From: Candidatus Obscuribacterales bacterium
Lineage (GTDB): Bacteria > Cyanobacteriota > Vampirovibrionia > Obscuribacterales > Obscuribacteraceae
Reading direction: 5' to 3'
Assembly (NCBI GenBank): GCA_021732085.1
Contig: JAKFVQ010000009.1
Coordinates: 62,001-126,000, forward strand
DNA: 64,000 nt
The position numbers were made by a program, and so were the translations under genes. The notes beneath the pieces were generated by a model, which was not told where the DNA came from, searched no databases, and worked only from the letters and a program-made list of their open reading frames with translations. This document shows, piece after piece, positions 52,519 through 61,618 of the stretch (positions within the stretch are counted from its first letter, which is position 1; each line of letters opens with the position of its first letter).

Positions 52519-53052
52519 TTAACGCTTGGCGTACTCGAAAAGTGCGTCGCTGAGTACTGTGCGCAGCGGATCGAAGCCTTGTTGCAACATCTCCTGATAC
52601 GCCTGATCCACGGTCCAGGATTCAACCTTCATGCGATAGGCTGCCAGCATGAAACCGGTGCGCTCCCGTCCGTGCAAGCAATGAACATACATTGGTTGGT
52701 TCTCGGGATCAGAAAACAGTTGTACGAATTTGTCTATATCGGAAAAAGTTGGAGCAGTTACTCCATCGAGCGAAATGTTCAGGAAGCGCAAGCCGAGACG
52801 CTCGGCTATCTCTTGCTCTTCTTCAATTTCATCATCGTCACCACGCCGAAAGAAGCTGTATGAGGAAGCCGGTTTCGGAGAATTCTTCGCATGATGCCGC
52901 AGGTTAACCACCAATTTCACACCAGCACGCTTGAGCAGTTCGAGCCCTTCCTCATCAGGCTGCCCTCCGCGTATCACCAGGGGCGATACCACCTGGAAAT
53001 TTACAAGTAAGTCCTCCAACTCCTGCAAAAGATTTTTGTCGAGTTGATTCAT
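52519..53052 (-). CDS. Dual-specificity/tyrosine phosphatase-like protein
   Basis: 177 residues from ATG 53052, just after GAGGA; the longer frame has no site. Phosphatase signature HC-x5-R with catalytic C125 and R131 in VHCLHGRERTGF, and a general-acid loop near LDGVTAPTFSDIDKF. Layout fits the DSP/KAP-like fold of bacterial cyclin-dependent-kinase-inhibitor-like phosphatases. Substrate unknown; could reverse phosphorylation by the Hanks kinase at 34.9 kb, which is speculative. Lies 58 bases after moeA on the same strand. Confidence 0.85.
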   Translation of the reverse strand: MNQLDKNLLQELEDLLVNFQVVSPLVIRGGQPDEEGLELLKRAGVKLVVNLRHHAKNSPKPASSYSFFRRGDDDEIEEEQEIAERLGLRFLNISLDGVTAPTFSDIDKFVQLFSDPENQPMYVHCLHGRERTGFMLAAYRMKVESWTVDQAYQEMLQQGFDPLRTVLSDALFEYAKR

Positions 53053-53110
53053 AAGTCCTCTGCGAATCGATTGAGCGTGCCGGTCCCTCAAGTTTATTCC
53101 ACGGCTGCGA

Positions 53111-54358
53111 CTAGTTGTACCAGTTCAGAAGTTCGACGGAAACCATTGTTCCTTGCTGCAAGTATTCAGCATCTTGCGGGAAAACAATCAGCCCGTTTGC
53201 CATTGAGAGTCCGCCCAGCATGTGGGAATCCTGTCCCGCCGTCGGATGTGCACATAGTTCACCGCCCGCCGTCGATATAACAGCCCGGACGAATTCCGTC
53301 CGCCCGGAAGGTTTTCGCAAGTCCCGGCTCAATTTCGCTTTTACATTGCAGACCGAATTACCGAAAACGGCGCCTTCCTGTCCCATAAGCTTGAAAATAG
53401 CAGGCTTAACAAGCTGATTGAATGTCACAAGCGCCGAAACGGGATTGCCCGGCAGGCCAAACGCATACTGAACCTTATGCTTTCGCCTGTGCACACTGGT
53501 CCCAAAATAAACAGGCTTGCCTGGCTTCATCGCCACTTTATAGAACTGTGTCTTAACGCCCAGCTCTTCATAAACGTCTTTTACAAAATCGTAGTCGCCG
53601 GCGGAGACACCACCTGTGGTGATAACAATGTCCGCAAAATCAAGACCTAGCCCGAGGACTTTTCTGGTTTCCTCAAGGTCTTCGCGACAGTGAAGCGGTA
53701 AGTAATCCTCGATACCCAGAGCGTCGCACGCCGCGCGCAAAGCAAAACTGTTAGAGTCGAATATTTTACCCGGTGATAGACTCTTGCCCGGCTTTACTAG
53801 CTCGCTGCCAGTTACAATAATGGCGACAGTCGGCTTCTTATGCACCATGAATGATGCCTGTCCCAAAGAGGCCAAGAGTCCAATGAGAGCTGGATTAACA
53901 CGCACGCCCTCGGGCAAAATCTCTTGCCCTCGAAGAAACTCTTCCCCGCGACGCCTTACATTTTCGCCAGCTTTCGGCTCTCTCCTGATGCGAACAATAT
54001 CGCCTTCTTCAATGCAATTCTCTCGCATTACAACAGCATCGACGCCTACAGGCACAGGCGCTCCGGTGAAGATGCGGAAAGCGCTCGCGCTGGGCAGAGA
54101 ATCAGGTGGCGCTTCACCAGGACGAATCTCAGCAGCGACAGGAAGCGTTTTCGGTGACGCATCACTGGCTCCCCTGACATCAGCAAGCGAGATACCATAA
54201 CCATCAACCGCTGAATTATCGAATAGGGGTAAATCGTGGCTGGCCAAAACCGACTCGCCAAGAACCATTCCCAGCAATCGCTCAGTACGCACTCTTGTCT
54301 TGGGCAAGGGTTGCACGTTCGAAAGGACTATCGAGCGCGCTTCTTCGTATGAAATCAT
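53111..54358 (-). CDS. moeA: Molybdopterin molybdenumtransferase
   Basis: 415 residues. Inserts molybdate into adenylated molybdopterin. Motifs: LPLFDNSAVDGYG near residue 40, IFTGAPVPVGVDAVVMREN, IIVTGSELV, and ITTGGVSAGDYDFVKDVYEELG, then FGLPGNPVSALV. All three MoeA domains are complete. Only 6 bases separate it from moaA, so it is co-transcribed with the moa genes. Confidence 0.95.
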   Translation of the reverse strand: MISYEEARSIVLSNVQPLPKTRVRTERLLGMVLGESVLASHDLPLFDNSAVDGYGISLADVRGASDASPKTLPVAAEIRPGEAPPDSLPSASAFRIFTGAPVPVGVDAVVMRENCIEEGDIVRIRREPKAGENVRRRGEEFLRGQEILPEGVRVNPALIGLLASLGQASFMVHKKPTVAIIVTGSELVKPGKSLSPGKIFDSNSFALRAACDALGIEDYLPLHCREDLEETRKVLGLGLDFADIVITTGGVSAGDYDFVKDVYEELGVKTQFYKVAMKPGKPVYFGTSVHRRKHKVQYAFGLPGNPVSALVTFNQLVKPAIFKLMGQEGAVFGNSVCNVKAKLSRDLRKPSGRTEFVRAVISTAGGELCAHPTAGQDSHMLGGLSMANGLIVFPQDAEYLQQGTMVSVELLNWYN

Positions 54359-54364
54359 AAATCC

Positions 54365-55348
54365 TCAACCGCCAATCTCTACCATCGCCCGGTTGGACAT
54401 CAATGCCAGTTCTTCCATTGGAGGATGCGCTTCGGGCTTTTTGCCTAAAGCATAGACTATAAGCTCTTCGATTTGTTCATCTGAACAACCACTTCGCAAC
54501 TGCTCGCGCAGATTAATCTCGGGTTCGTAGAAAAGACATGACTTTATCGCACCGTCGGCTGTCATGCGCAAGCGATTGCAAGTGGAGCAAAAGCTGTCTG
54601 TCATAGAGCTGATGAAACTGACAACGCCTGTGCCGCCGCGTAAGCGAAAATCCTTTGCAACATCTGATGGATGACCCGAGAGCGGTTCCATCTGGAACTC
54701 TTGCTCGATCAGCTCCCTCATATCTTTGTAGGAAAACACAGCTGCCAGGTCCCAGCAATTATCCTTGAATGGCATGTATTCAATGAAACGCACATTCAAA
54801 TTACGCTGGTAAACATAGCGAACGAAATCAATTACTTCATCGTGATTCTTGCCTTTCATAACCACGACATTCAATTTGATCGGATCAAAACCGGCTTCCT
54901 GCGATGCTTCAATGCCTGCCATCACGCGCGCAAAATCATCCCGCAGAGTGATTTCCTTAAACCGTTCGGCATGAAGAGAATCGATACTTATGTTCAGCGA
55001 TTGGAGACCAGCCTTCCTCAAGGCTTCCGCCTTATCCGCCAGTAACACGGCATTTGTTGTCATAGACAAATGCTTCAACCCACGAAGTTTTGCAAGCCCA
55101 GCAATTAGCTCTTCCAGACTCTTTCGCACCAGTGGCTCGCCGCCCGTGATGCGGATTTTCTCAATTCCAGAGGCTACAAAAATTCGCGCAACGCGAATTA
55201 TTTCTTCGAAGCTCAGCAGCTCATCCTTCTTCTTTAGCTGAATTCCTTCCGGTGGCATACAGTATTGGCAGCGCAGATTGCAGCGATCCGTCACTGAAAT
55301 GCGCAAATAAGTATGCTTCCTGCCAAACGAATCAACGAGATCGATCAT
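54365..55348 (-). CDS. moaA: GTP 3',8-cyclase (first step of molybdenum cofactor synthesis)
   Basis: 327 residues. Radical-SAM cluster C23-x3-C27-x2-C30 (RCNLRCQYCMPP), a second cluster site F-C-S-T-C-N-R-L-R...S-C near 255-273, and the conserved terminal glycine pair (VEIGG) needed for GTP turnover. Makes the 3',8-cyclo-GTP that MoaC converts to cPMP; no moaC gene is visible in the window. 17 bases downstream of moaE and 6 upstream of moeA. Confidence 0.96.
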   Translation of the reverse strand: MIDLVDSFGRKHTYLRISVTDRCNLRCQYCMPPEGIQLKKKDELLSFEEIIRVARIFVASGIEKIRITGGEPLVRKSLEELIAGLAKLRGLKHLSMTTNAVLLADKAEALRKAGLQSLNISIDSLHAERFKEITLRDDFARVMAGIEASQEAGFDPIKLNVVVMKGKNHDEVIDFVRYVYQRNLNVRFIEYMPFKDNCWDLAAVFSYKDMRELIEQEFQMEPLSGHPSDVAKDFRLRGGTGVVSFISSMTDSFCSTCNRLRMTADGAIKSCLFYEPEINLREQLRSGCSDEQIEELIVYALGKKPEAHPPMEELALMSNRAMVEIGG

Positions 55349-55364
55349 CAGCTCTCCTCTGAGA

Positions 55365-55829
55365 TCATCGGCTGCTCTGCGCCGTCAACTTTTCGCCATG
55401 ATGCGCATGCGCAGCGCACTCGGCACAATTCACCCAATTGATGGTGCCGTCTTCATAGTATTCTTTCTTCCAAATCGGAACGTTGGCTTTAATTTGATCG
55501 ATGGTAAATCGGCACGCGTCAAAGCCTTCTGCGCGATGGGCAGAAAGAACACCCACCCAAACAGCCAGATCACCAATTTGCAGTTCTCCAGTTCTGTGAA
55601 TGCAAACGACATCGATAATCGGAAAGTTCTCTTTGGCACGAGCAAGAATTTCTGCACCAGCTTTTACTGCCAGTTGCACATAAGCCTCATACTCCAACTT
55701 CAGAACCTTCTTGCCTTCATTGGAGTTGCGCACCCTGCCTTCAAAAGCGACAAATGCACCGGCGCCCTCGTTTTCCATTTGCGCCCGCAAAGACTCAACA
55801 TTCAATGGTTCGGCTGTGAGTTTGAACAT
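55365..55829 (-). CDS. moaE: Molybdopterin synthase, large subunit
   Basis: 154 residues. GAFVAFEGRVRNSNEGKKVLKLEYEAY near the start and VCIHRTGELQIGDLAVWVGVLSAHRAEGFDACRFTIDQIKANVPIWKKE are MoaE-conserved; the catalytic lysine in V.IWKKE is present. Receives two thiocarboxylate sulfurs from MoaD to convert cPMP to molybdopterin. The ATG directly follows the moaD stop codon with no gap, so the two are translationally coupled. Confidence 0.95.
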   Translation of the reverse strand: MFKLTAEPLNVESLRAQMENEGAGAFVAFEGRVRNSNEGKKVLKLEYEAYVQLAVKAGAEILARAKENFPIIDVVCIHRTGELQIGDLAVWVGVLSAHRAEGFDACRFTIDQIKANVPIWKKEYYEDGTINWVNCAECAAHAHHGEKLTAQSSR

Positions 55830-56084
55830 CTACCCTCCAGCTACCGGCGGAATGAAAACGATTCTGTCGCCAGCTTTAAGTATGCTATCCCACTGGCAGA
55901 ACTCATCATTCAAGGCGGCGCGCAGCGAACCTTTAGACAGGGTGAAGCAATGACGGGACTGCAACTCTTCGTACAGTTGACCGACAGTCTCCGCCGCCGT
56001 ATCAATAGTCTCTTGAGAGAGACCGCGTTGTTCACGGAACAGTGCAAAATAATTAATCTGGATGGTCTTATTCATCGCCAGCAT
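55830..56084 (-). CDS. moaD: Molybdopterin synthase, small subunit (sulfur carrier)
   Basis: 84 residues of ubiquitin-like beta-grasp fold ending in the di-glycine that is adenylated and thiocarboxylated (IVFIPPVAGG). V-I-N-Y-F-A-L-F-R-E-Q-R-G-like start matches MoaD. First gene of moaD-moaE-moaA-moeA. The next gene upstream is on the other strand, so the promoter lies in 56085-56300. ATG 56075 is an alternative start three codons in. Confidence 0.93.
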   Translation of the reverse strand: MLAMNKTIQINYFALFREQRGLSQETIDTAAETVGQLYEELQSRHCFTLSKGSLRAALNDEFCQWDSILKAGDRIVFIPPVAGG

Positions 56085-56300
56085 CGGATCTACTTACAAG
56101 CTTCCTATTATGTCTGATCGAACCAATTAGTGCATCTATTGGTGCCCAAAACCTACATATTCTCAACGCTTTCTCACAAAAGCCGAATCCGCTACATGTC
56201 ATTGCGTTAAACTTATATCCGACTCGACATAGTTGAGCCGAAGATGCGCGGACGCAATTCGCGCCGGGAGCATCTGCGGTGTTTATATAAGGAGCATCCC

Positions 56301-56519
56301 GTGGGCAGCGCAATCAGCGGCAGAAACAAACTAAAAGGCAAGGTAATTGAGGTTCAGCTTGGCGACATCATGGCACTTGTATCAGTGCAAGTAGGCGACA
56401 ATATAGTTGATTCTGTTATCACCAGGAAATCGGCAGAACAATTGAATTTGAAGCCAGGCGATGATGTGCAGGCGCTTGTAAAAGCCACAGAAGTAATGAT
56501 TTTGAAAGAGGCAAACTAA
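56301..56519 (+). CDS. Mop-type molybdate/tungstate-binding protein
   Basis: 72 residues from GTG 56301, with AAGGAG six bases upstream; the longer frame from 56244 has none. A single TOBE/Mop domain: SGRNKLKGKVIEVQLGDIMALVSVQVGDNIVDSVITRKSAEQLNLKPGDDVQALVKATEVMI. Such molbindins bind oxyanions as hexamers and store or buffer molybdate. It reads away from the moa operon and would share its promoter region. It fits the molybdenum theme of its neighbours. Confidence 0.92.
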   Translation: MGSAISGRNKLKGKVIEVQLGDIMALVSVQVGDNIVDSVITRKSAEQLNLKPGDDVQALVKATEVMILKEAN

Positions 56520-57061
56520 CGTTTTTTCTTTTTGGCGCTAGTTTTTGAACCAGAGACAGCCTTCCGCTTAGGCGCCTTGACCTTGGCAGTCCGCCCTCTG
56601 CGCGGCGGCTGAGAGCGCTTGGGCTTTTCACAAACTACTTTTGGGAACTCGCACAGCGGAACACTCGGATTTGGTTCAGCCAGCATCTCAGCGATAGTAG
56701 TTTGCGAGAACGCCTGTTCGAATGATTCCAACGCATTATCCATGCGCCTATGCAGCGGGCATAGATTAACACCATGTTGCGCAAGGGACAGCGGGCAGGT
56801 TTTGATGCGACCAATCTGGTCCACAACATTCACAACATCCAAAGCGGTAATTTTGTCCGCAGTTTTCGCAAGGCTGAAGCCGCCACGCAAGCCGCGTTGT
56901 GATACAACCATGCCGCTTTTTGCAAGTTTCTGCAAAACCTTACAGAGATAACTGCCGGGCACTTTTGTGTGAATAGAAATCTCGTCGGTCGTATGGGAGC
57001 CTGGATGCATAGCCAGGTAAACGACAGCTCTCAAGGCATACTCAACCGTTTGAGAGAACAT
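56516..57061 (-). CDS. Rrf2-family transcriptional regulator
   Basis: 181 residues. Winged helix: FSQTVEYALRAVVYLAMHPG, then a recognition part VPGSYLCKVLQKLAKSGMVVSQRGLRGGFSLAK. Cysteines in CPLSLAQHGVNLCPLH may bind an Fe-S cluster, as in IscR/NsrR, though only two of the usual three are evident. The last ~30 residues are strongly basic (P-K-R-K-A-V-S-G-S-K), unusual in the family. Its stop overlaps the Mop gene stop by 4 bases. Genes controlled are unknown; the moa promoter is a natural candidate only by position. Confidence 0.9.
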   Translation of the reverse strand: MFSQTVEYALRAVVYLAMHPGSHTTDEISIHTKVPGSYLCKVLQKLAKSGMVVSQRGLRGGFSLAKTADKITALDVVNVVDQIGRIKTCPLSLAQHGVNLCPLHRRMDNALESFEQAFSQTTIAEMLAEPNPSVPLCEFPKVVCEKPKRSQPPRRGRTAKVKAPKRKAVSGSKTSAKKKKR

Positions 57062-57229
57062 GAGATAAGACCTGAAAAACCAACGTGCACATTTTAGCCC
57101 GCGGACGTTGTCAGCTGCAACTTATATCCGAAATTGTTAACTGAGGAGGAGTACCGAAAAAACTTACCTGGTGAGGGTTAGCGGGCTTCAGAACAATTTC
57201 ACCAATTGCCACCTGAAAGTGTCTATCAA

Positions 57230-57686
57230 TTACCGATCACTCAGTGTGGGGGTCTGGCTTTTCTTATGCGGGCCAACTTTTTCTAGATCGACCATCCTGT
57301 GCGCGCTGCGCATCAACGCCGCCGTTTCGCCAGTCGATGTAAAAACAACCGTATCAACAACTGTAACCCCTCCTCTTTTGACTACATTGGCTTCTGCTGT
57401 CAGGGGGCCAACCGGGTCGTTTGTGAGCAAGTTTACGCTCAGCTGTATTGAATATGGAAATTTCTTGCCCGGGCTTGCTGATGCCGGGTCGACATCCGCT
57501 TCGCCAATGAATGGCGGCCGAAGCGACTTCATCGGCAAGAGTTACAATCGCACCAGCATGAAAAACTCTAGTCGGCTGCTGCACAGTTTCGCTAAGAGGC
57601 AGCCGCGCTTTGGCATAACCATCTCGCACCTCCAGCATCTCACCACCAATAGCTGAAAGCATGGTCCATTTATTTGTGCCGCTCAT
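57230..57686 (-). pseudogene. PaaI-type hotdog thioesterase broken by a frameshift
   Basis: The first part, in one frame from ATG 57686, reads GYAKARLPLSETVQQPTRVFHAGAIVTLADEVASAAIH, the start of a hotdog thioesterase. The second part, in the neighbouring frame to 57230, reads FPYSIQLSVNLLTNDPVGPLTAEANVVKRGGV, its C-terminal half. Removing one base at about 57505 would join them (A-A-I-H-G-E-A-D-V) into a ~150-residue protein of normal size. As sequenced it is a pseudogene or a sequencing error. AAGGAG for its ATG lies inside the last codons of the CPBP gene, so it was once translated from the same message. Confidence 0.82.
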
Positions 57687-57690
57687 CGCG

Positions 57691-60600
57691 CTAGACTCCT
57701 TCTGCTGTATTGGCTGCTATTTTGTTCTTTCTATAACCAAGCGTTCCGACCAAAAATGGACTTATTAAAGGCATAAAGAATGCCGTCATCAACACCCACA
57801 TATCGTTTCCGAACACAGTCGGTGCGTACTGGTAGATGCCCCAAATGGAGGAAGTGATCGTGAATAGCGCGCCGTACAAGAAGTAAGCAATCGGATTATT
57901 ACGCGCACAATACTTCACCCAAAGAAATGCCATGATCAGTACCACAAAATAGTAGATGCTTTCAAGAATGAAGGCTTGCCAGTATTTTACGCTGCTCGTC
58001 AAAATCAGCGAGAAGACCAGCGCAGTGATGGAATAGACCTTGAATGAGCGAATGTATTTCAAATAGAGTCCGCGCACAGATGGCACAGTGCTCACCACGA
58101 TAAAGCCAGCAATCAGTGCGTCGAAAAGCTTACCAAAACCAAAAGAGAACGAGCCGGTGAGGTCGTTGACAAAAGACAGCTGCGCTGTAAGAACATCCGG
58201 AGAGAAGCGCGCCTCGAACCAGATCAGAATTTGATAGATTGCGGCCAGTCCAGCCAATCCGACATAGGCGGCCAGAGCACCATCGAACCACAACACGCGA
58301 GTTTCGCGCGCATGCTCTCGATAAGGGCGGAATACTGAATGGTAGAGACTTACAAGGGTGACACCAGGGAAAAGCAAACGGAATGCAGCATGCCCAATTG
58401 CAAAAACCAAGGCGTACCCGGCACCATACATGATGGCAGAGATTAATACTCGTACCAGGGCGGACGTCAGGAAGGAGGCAAACGGCACATCGGTGTCATA
58501 ACCCCCAAGCTGAGCAGGGAAGTTATTCGCCTCCGACAAGAGCACCACAAAGGCGGTCGAGAGACCAGCGATTAAGGCTGGCCGCCAGTGAATAGCTTGC
58601 GATCGGAATAGGCCGATGACCCAATAAATCCCCAGAGCAAAGACCGTTACGCCAAGGATCCCCATCAGTCCCAATGAAACGTAATCTTTGAGAGTCTGCT
58701 TCGTCCGCTCAAAAGTCCACGACTCAGGAATGTCCCAGCGCAGTTGTGGGAATGAAACTAAATTGCCAACGGTTGTGACATTCACAAGGAAACGCGCATC
58801 TCCCATTCTAAGCGATGGCACTTCATACGCCAGTGCGTAATCAGTACGATTTGGACGATCCTGCTTAGTTGCTGCGTCAAAGACCGCCGGCTGCAATTCT
58901 GGTCGCTGCGCCTTCAGGAATTTTTCAACCATTGCGCGCACGTCAGATTCGCTTGGCGAAGCACCAGGCGCATCTTCCTCCTGGTCTATGTTCATTGCCA
59001 AAACTCGACCAGTGCCGGAGATTACTACAGCATATTCCCGCTTCTGCTTTTCCTTGAATAAACGCACCCAATAAAGCACCGGCTCGCGCGCCAACTTCAT
59101 CATGTCGCGCATTCGCACATAGCCTTCCTTTTCAAAGCCATATTGCGCTTCATTCTCATCGATATTTCGGTGCAGACTAACTGATGCGCGCCAATCAGTT
59201 TCATCAACTCCATGCTCTTTGATATAACGCAGCGCAATCGCCTCAGCCTGACTTTTGTTGATTCGAATTTGCGCCCAGTCGCCAATCATCGGAACTTGAA
59301 CGAATATTGTAATCAGGAGAGATACAAGGCAGGTCGCAATCAATCCCACACGGAACTTCGATCCGAGTGCATGGTGCTCGAGGTGGACTTCCTCTTCCTC
59401 CTCTTTCTCGACCTTCAAATTTGAAATGTAATTTTCGTTGGCAAGTTCTTCATCAGTAGGAATATTCTCCGGATTCTTTCTGTTGAGTATGCCAATCGCC
59501 AGAGCGATAAATGGAGGGGAGCAGGCAATCAAGCCGGAAGCAGCCAGCATCGGCGAGCCTGATAGGAGAAGTGAAGTGACACCAAGAAACGCATCGTAAA
59601 TGAAGTGCGAAATAATTCCAGTCACGACACCGTAGCGTTTGAAAATCCATCCATAAAACAGACCGACGATTGTCAGCTCCAACCCACGCGCATAAGCGGG
59701 TTCCTGTGGATAGTCACTGTGCATAAACGCCCATCCAACCGCTTGCACAAAGTTAGCAACCCAGAAATTTTTGAACAACATTTGCGCAAGAACGAAACAG
59801 AATACGCGATACATCAGCTCCTCGCTGATAGACGCGTTGACTCCAACGCTGAAAGCCGAATAAGCAGGCACAATACTTGATAGCGTGCTGACTTCACGCA
59901 CCTCGAGGGGCGACCACATGCCGGCGGCAGTGCCAGCTAAATAGTACGCCGCAACATAACCAAGGTGGATACCAAAGATGAACACGCCAGCTACAATCGC
60001 ATCGAGCATCGTTCTATTTGACAAAGCTCTGCCATTCAAAAAATTTTCGACAGCAGGCATCTTCGGAAACTTGGTCCGGTAAACAGCCTCGATACCACCG
60101 ACCACCACCGCAGACAGAAGCCCCGCCTGACAGCAGCTCAGAATTGAACTTATGATTTGCTGACCAAGAAATCCTTGAAGAGTTTTGCTGGTGTCATATT
60201 GCTGAAGAACAGACGGCAAATAATTCCAGTAATCAAAAAATTCAAGAAGGAAAGAACCAACCGCGGCGAAGAAAACTAAGCGCCAGCGCAGACGCCCTGT
60301 CGAGAGCGCCCAAATGAAAGCAAAGACAGTGCCAGCCGATACGATGGCAAACAAGACGGACGAAATAAGTTTGAGCAAATCGTTGTAAGAGCGTATCTCC
60401 GCATACTTACGATCAAAACTTTCAGGAACGTGAAACTCACTGCTGAATTCACTGACGCGATTGCCTGAAACATAGACCGTATAACGCTGCTTGCCGCCTT
60501 TGTAGTCATGTCTCTCATCTTCAAAAGTGAAGTAATGGTCGGTACGCGCAGCCTGCTTTACGGTGCCGTCCCGGATAACCTTGATCCCTTCCATCAGTGG

Positions 60601-61479
60601 AACAGGTGAGACGGCCTTGCCAGCACCGAAGACTGCGCCGGGATTATTCAGCTCAGAAAATGGCGCGTTAGAACTGGCCAGCACAGCTGAGCCAGATTGC
60701 GGAGCACCTTTTCCTGGCTTGGATTCACTATCTTGTTTGTATAATGCATTTTCTGCATCTTTATTGCTTGCCGATTCATCAGCATCTTTAAGAACAGCAT
60801 TCTCTGCTTTCTTCTCGTCGGAAACGACTACATTGTGCTGAATAGTAAGATCCTTAGAACTTGTCTTGGAACTGTTTTCTTTAGAATCTGCAGATGAAAT
60901 AACCTTTTTTGAGTTTGACTCACTTTTCATCGGCTCGGCTTTTGCTGCGTGCTCACCAGCTCTAGACAAATCAGCAAGCGCAATGCCGCCTTTGTCTTGA
61001 ATGAACTTCAAGGACAAAAGCATGGCATCGTCATGGGAAATAGTTGGCAGTGCGCGCTCACGTTCTATTTCGTGCGAGACGCTATCGAGCTTCCCATCCG
61101 GGGTCAACCAGACTTTGAATTCTTCAAGCTCTTCCGGTTTGCAAATGCGGGTATACCATAACCAACATGGAATAGTTGCCTTCATGAGCGCGTTTGCTTC
61201 GCGCATCGAATACTCGTATTCCAAGAAAGTACTTGTGGACGATTCTTCGTAAAAGGTAGTCGTCTGAACCGTATCTTTAGTCGGATATCCCATGCTCTCC
61301 GCAACCGCAGCAGCACGTTTGGCTATTTCCTGCTTGCTAAGCTTCAAGTCGATTGAGGCAGCGGGAAACACATCGTCGTAACGCCAAAAGAAGAAAGATA
61401 TCCCACACACGCCAAGAATCAGGAATACGAGCAGTATGCCTCTCAAGGGTTGCCACTTTTCCCTCTTGTTTTCGTTCAA
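57691..61479 (-). CDS. Giant membrane protein with a CPBP-type intramembrane protease domain
   Basis: 1262 residues. Residue 20-38 TM; an outer part of ~340 residues with low-complexity Ser/Lys-rich spacer; several TMs; then a CPBP (CAAX protease and bacteriocin-processing) core with E553-E554-x3-R558 (SEELMYR), H587 in FMHSDYP and H625 in SHFIYD, all metal-binding residues in place. After ~730 there is a second PepSY-like extracytoplasmic module similar to the first (both start with an A..IA.RY/..AAVAESMG-type helix and have an R/E-rich strand region) and a final block of ~7 TMs. So it looks like an internally duplicated scaffold around one protease domain. Confidence 0.85.
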   Translation of the reverse strand: MNENKREKWQPLRGILLVFLILGVCGISFFFWRYDDVFPAASIDLKLSKQEIAKRAAAVAESMGYPTKDTVQTTTFYEESSTSTFLEYEYSMREANALMKATIPCWLWYTRICKPEELEEFKVWLTPDGKLDSVSHEIERERALPTISHDDAMLLSLKFIQDKGGIALADLSRAGEHAAKAEPMKSESNSKKVISSADSKENSSKTSSKDLTIQHNVVVSDEKKAENAVLKDADESASNKDAENALYKQDSESKPGKGAPQSGSAVLASSNAPFSELNNPGAVFGAGKAVSPVPLMEGIKVIRDGTVKQAARTDHYFTFEDERHDYKGGKQRYTVYVSGNRVSEFSSEFHVPESFDRKYAEIRSYNDLLKLISSVLFAIVSAGTVFAFIWALSTGRLRWRLVFFAAVGSFLLEFFDYWNYLPSVLQQYDTSKTLQGFLGQQIISSILSCCQAGLLSAVVVGGIEAVYRTKFPKMPAVENFLNGRALSNRTMLDAIVAGVFIFGIHLGYVAAYYLAGTAAGMWSPLEVREVSTLSSIVPAYSAFSVGVNASISEELMYRVFCFVLAQMLFKNFWVANFVQAVGWAFMHSDYPQEPAYARGLELTIVGLFYGWIFKRYGVVTGIISHFIYDAFLGVTSLLLSGSPMLAASGLIACSPPFIALAIGILNRKNPENIPTDEELANENYISNLKVEKEEEEEVHLEHHALGSKFRVGLIATCLVSLLITIFVQVPMIGDWAQIRINKSQAEAIALRYIKEHGVDETDWRASVSLHRNIDENEAQYGFEKEGYVRMRDMMKLAREPVLYWVRLFKEKQKREYAVVISGTGRVLAMNIDQEEDAPGASPSESDVRAMVEKFLKAQRPELQPAVFDAATKQDRPNRTDYALAYEVPSLRMGDARFLVNVTTVGNLVSFPQLRWDIPESWTFERTKQTLKDYVSLGLMGILGVTVFALGIYWVIGLFRSQAIHWRPALIAGLSTAFVVLLSEANNFPAQLGGYDTDVPFASFLTSALVRVLISAIMYGAGYALVFAIGHAAFRLLFPGVTLVSLYHSVFRPYREHARETRVLWFDGALAAYVGLAGLAAIYQILIWFEARFSPDVLTAQLSFVNDLTGSFSFGFGKLFDALIAGFIVVSTVPSVRGLYLKYIRSFKVYSITALVFSLILTSSVKYWQAFILESIYYFVVLIMAFLWVKYCARNNPIAYFLYGALFTITSSIWGIYQYAPTVFGNDMWVLMTAFFMPLISPFLVGTLGYRKNKIAANTAEGV

Positions 61480-61618
61480 AATCTTTGCGCCTTATTTCTT
61501 CCCTGCAATGAATCATAGCCGATACAGGCCGTAGGTAACTAAACTGCCACGGGGTGAGCGTTTCAACGATTCACAATTTACAAGACATCTTTCATTGAAT
61601 ATGGCGGAATTACATAGG

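Noticed and set aside
52390..52863. Plus-strand frame of 157 residues opposite the phosphatase gene
   Set aside because: It is the antisense of a gene with a clear HC-x5-R motif and a ribosome site; its own product has no coding signature.
56085..56300. A molybdenum cofactor riboswitch upstream of moaD
   Set aside because: No conserved core of the Moco RNA was seen by eye; a covariance search would decide.
57171..57656. Plus-strand frame of 161 residues across the broken thioesterase
   Set aside because: Antisense of a recognised hotdog protein whose two frames explain the sequence better.
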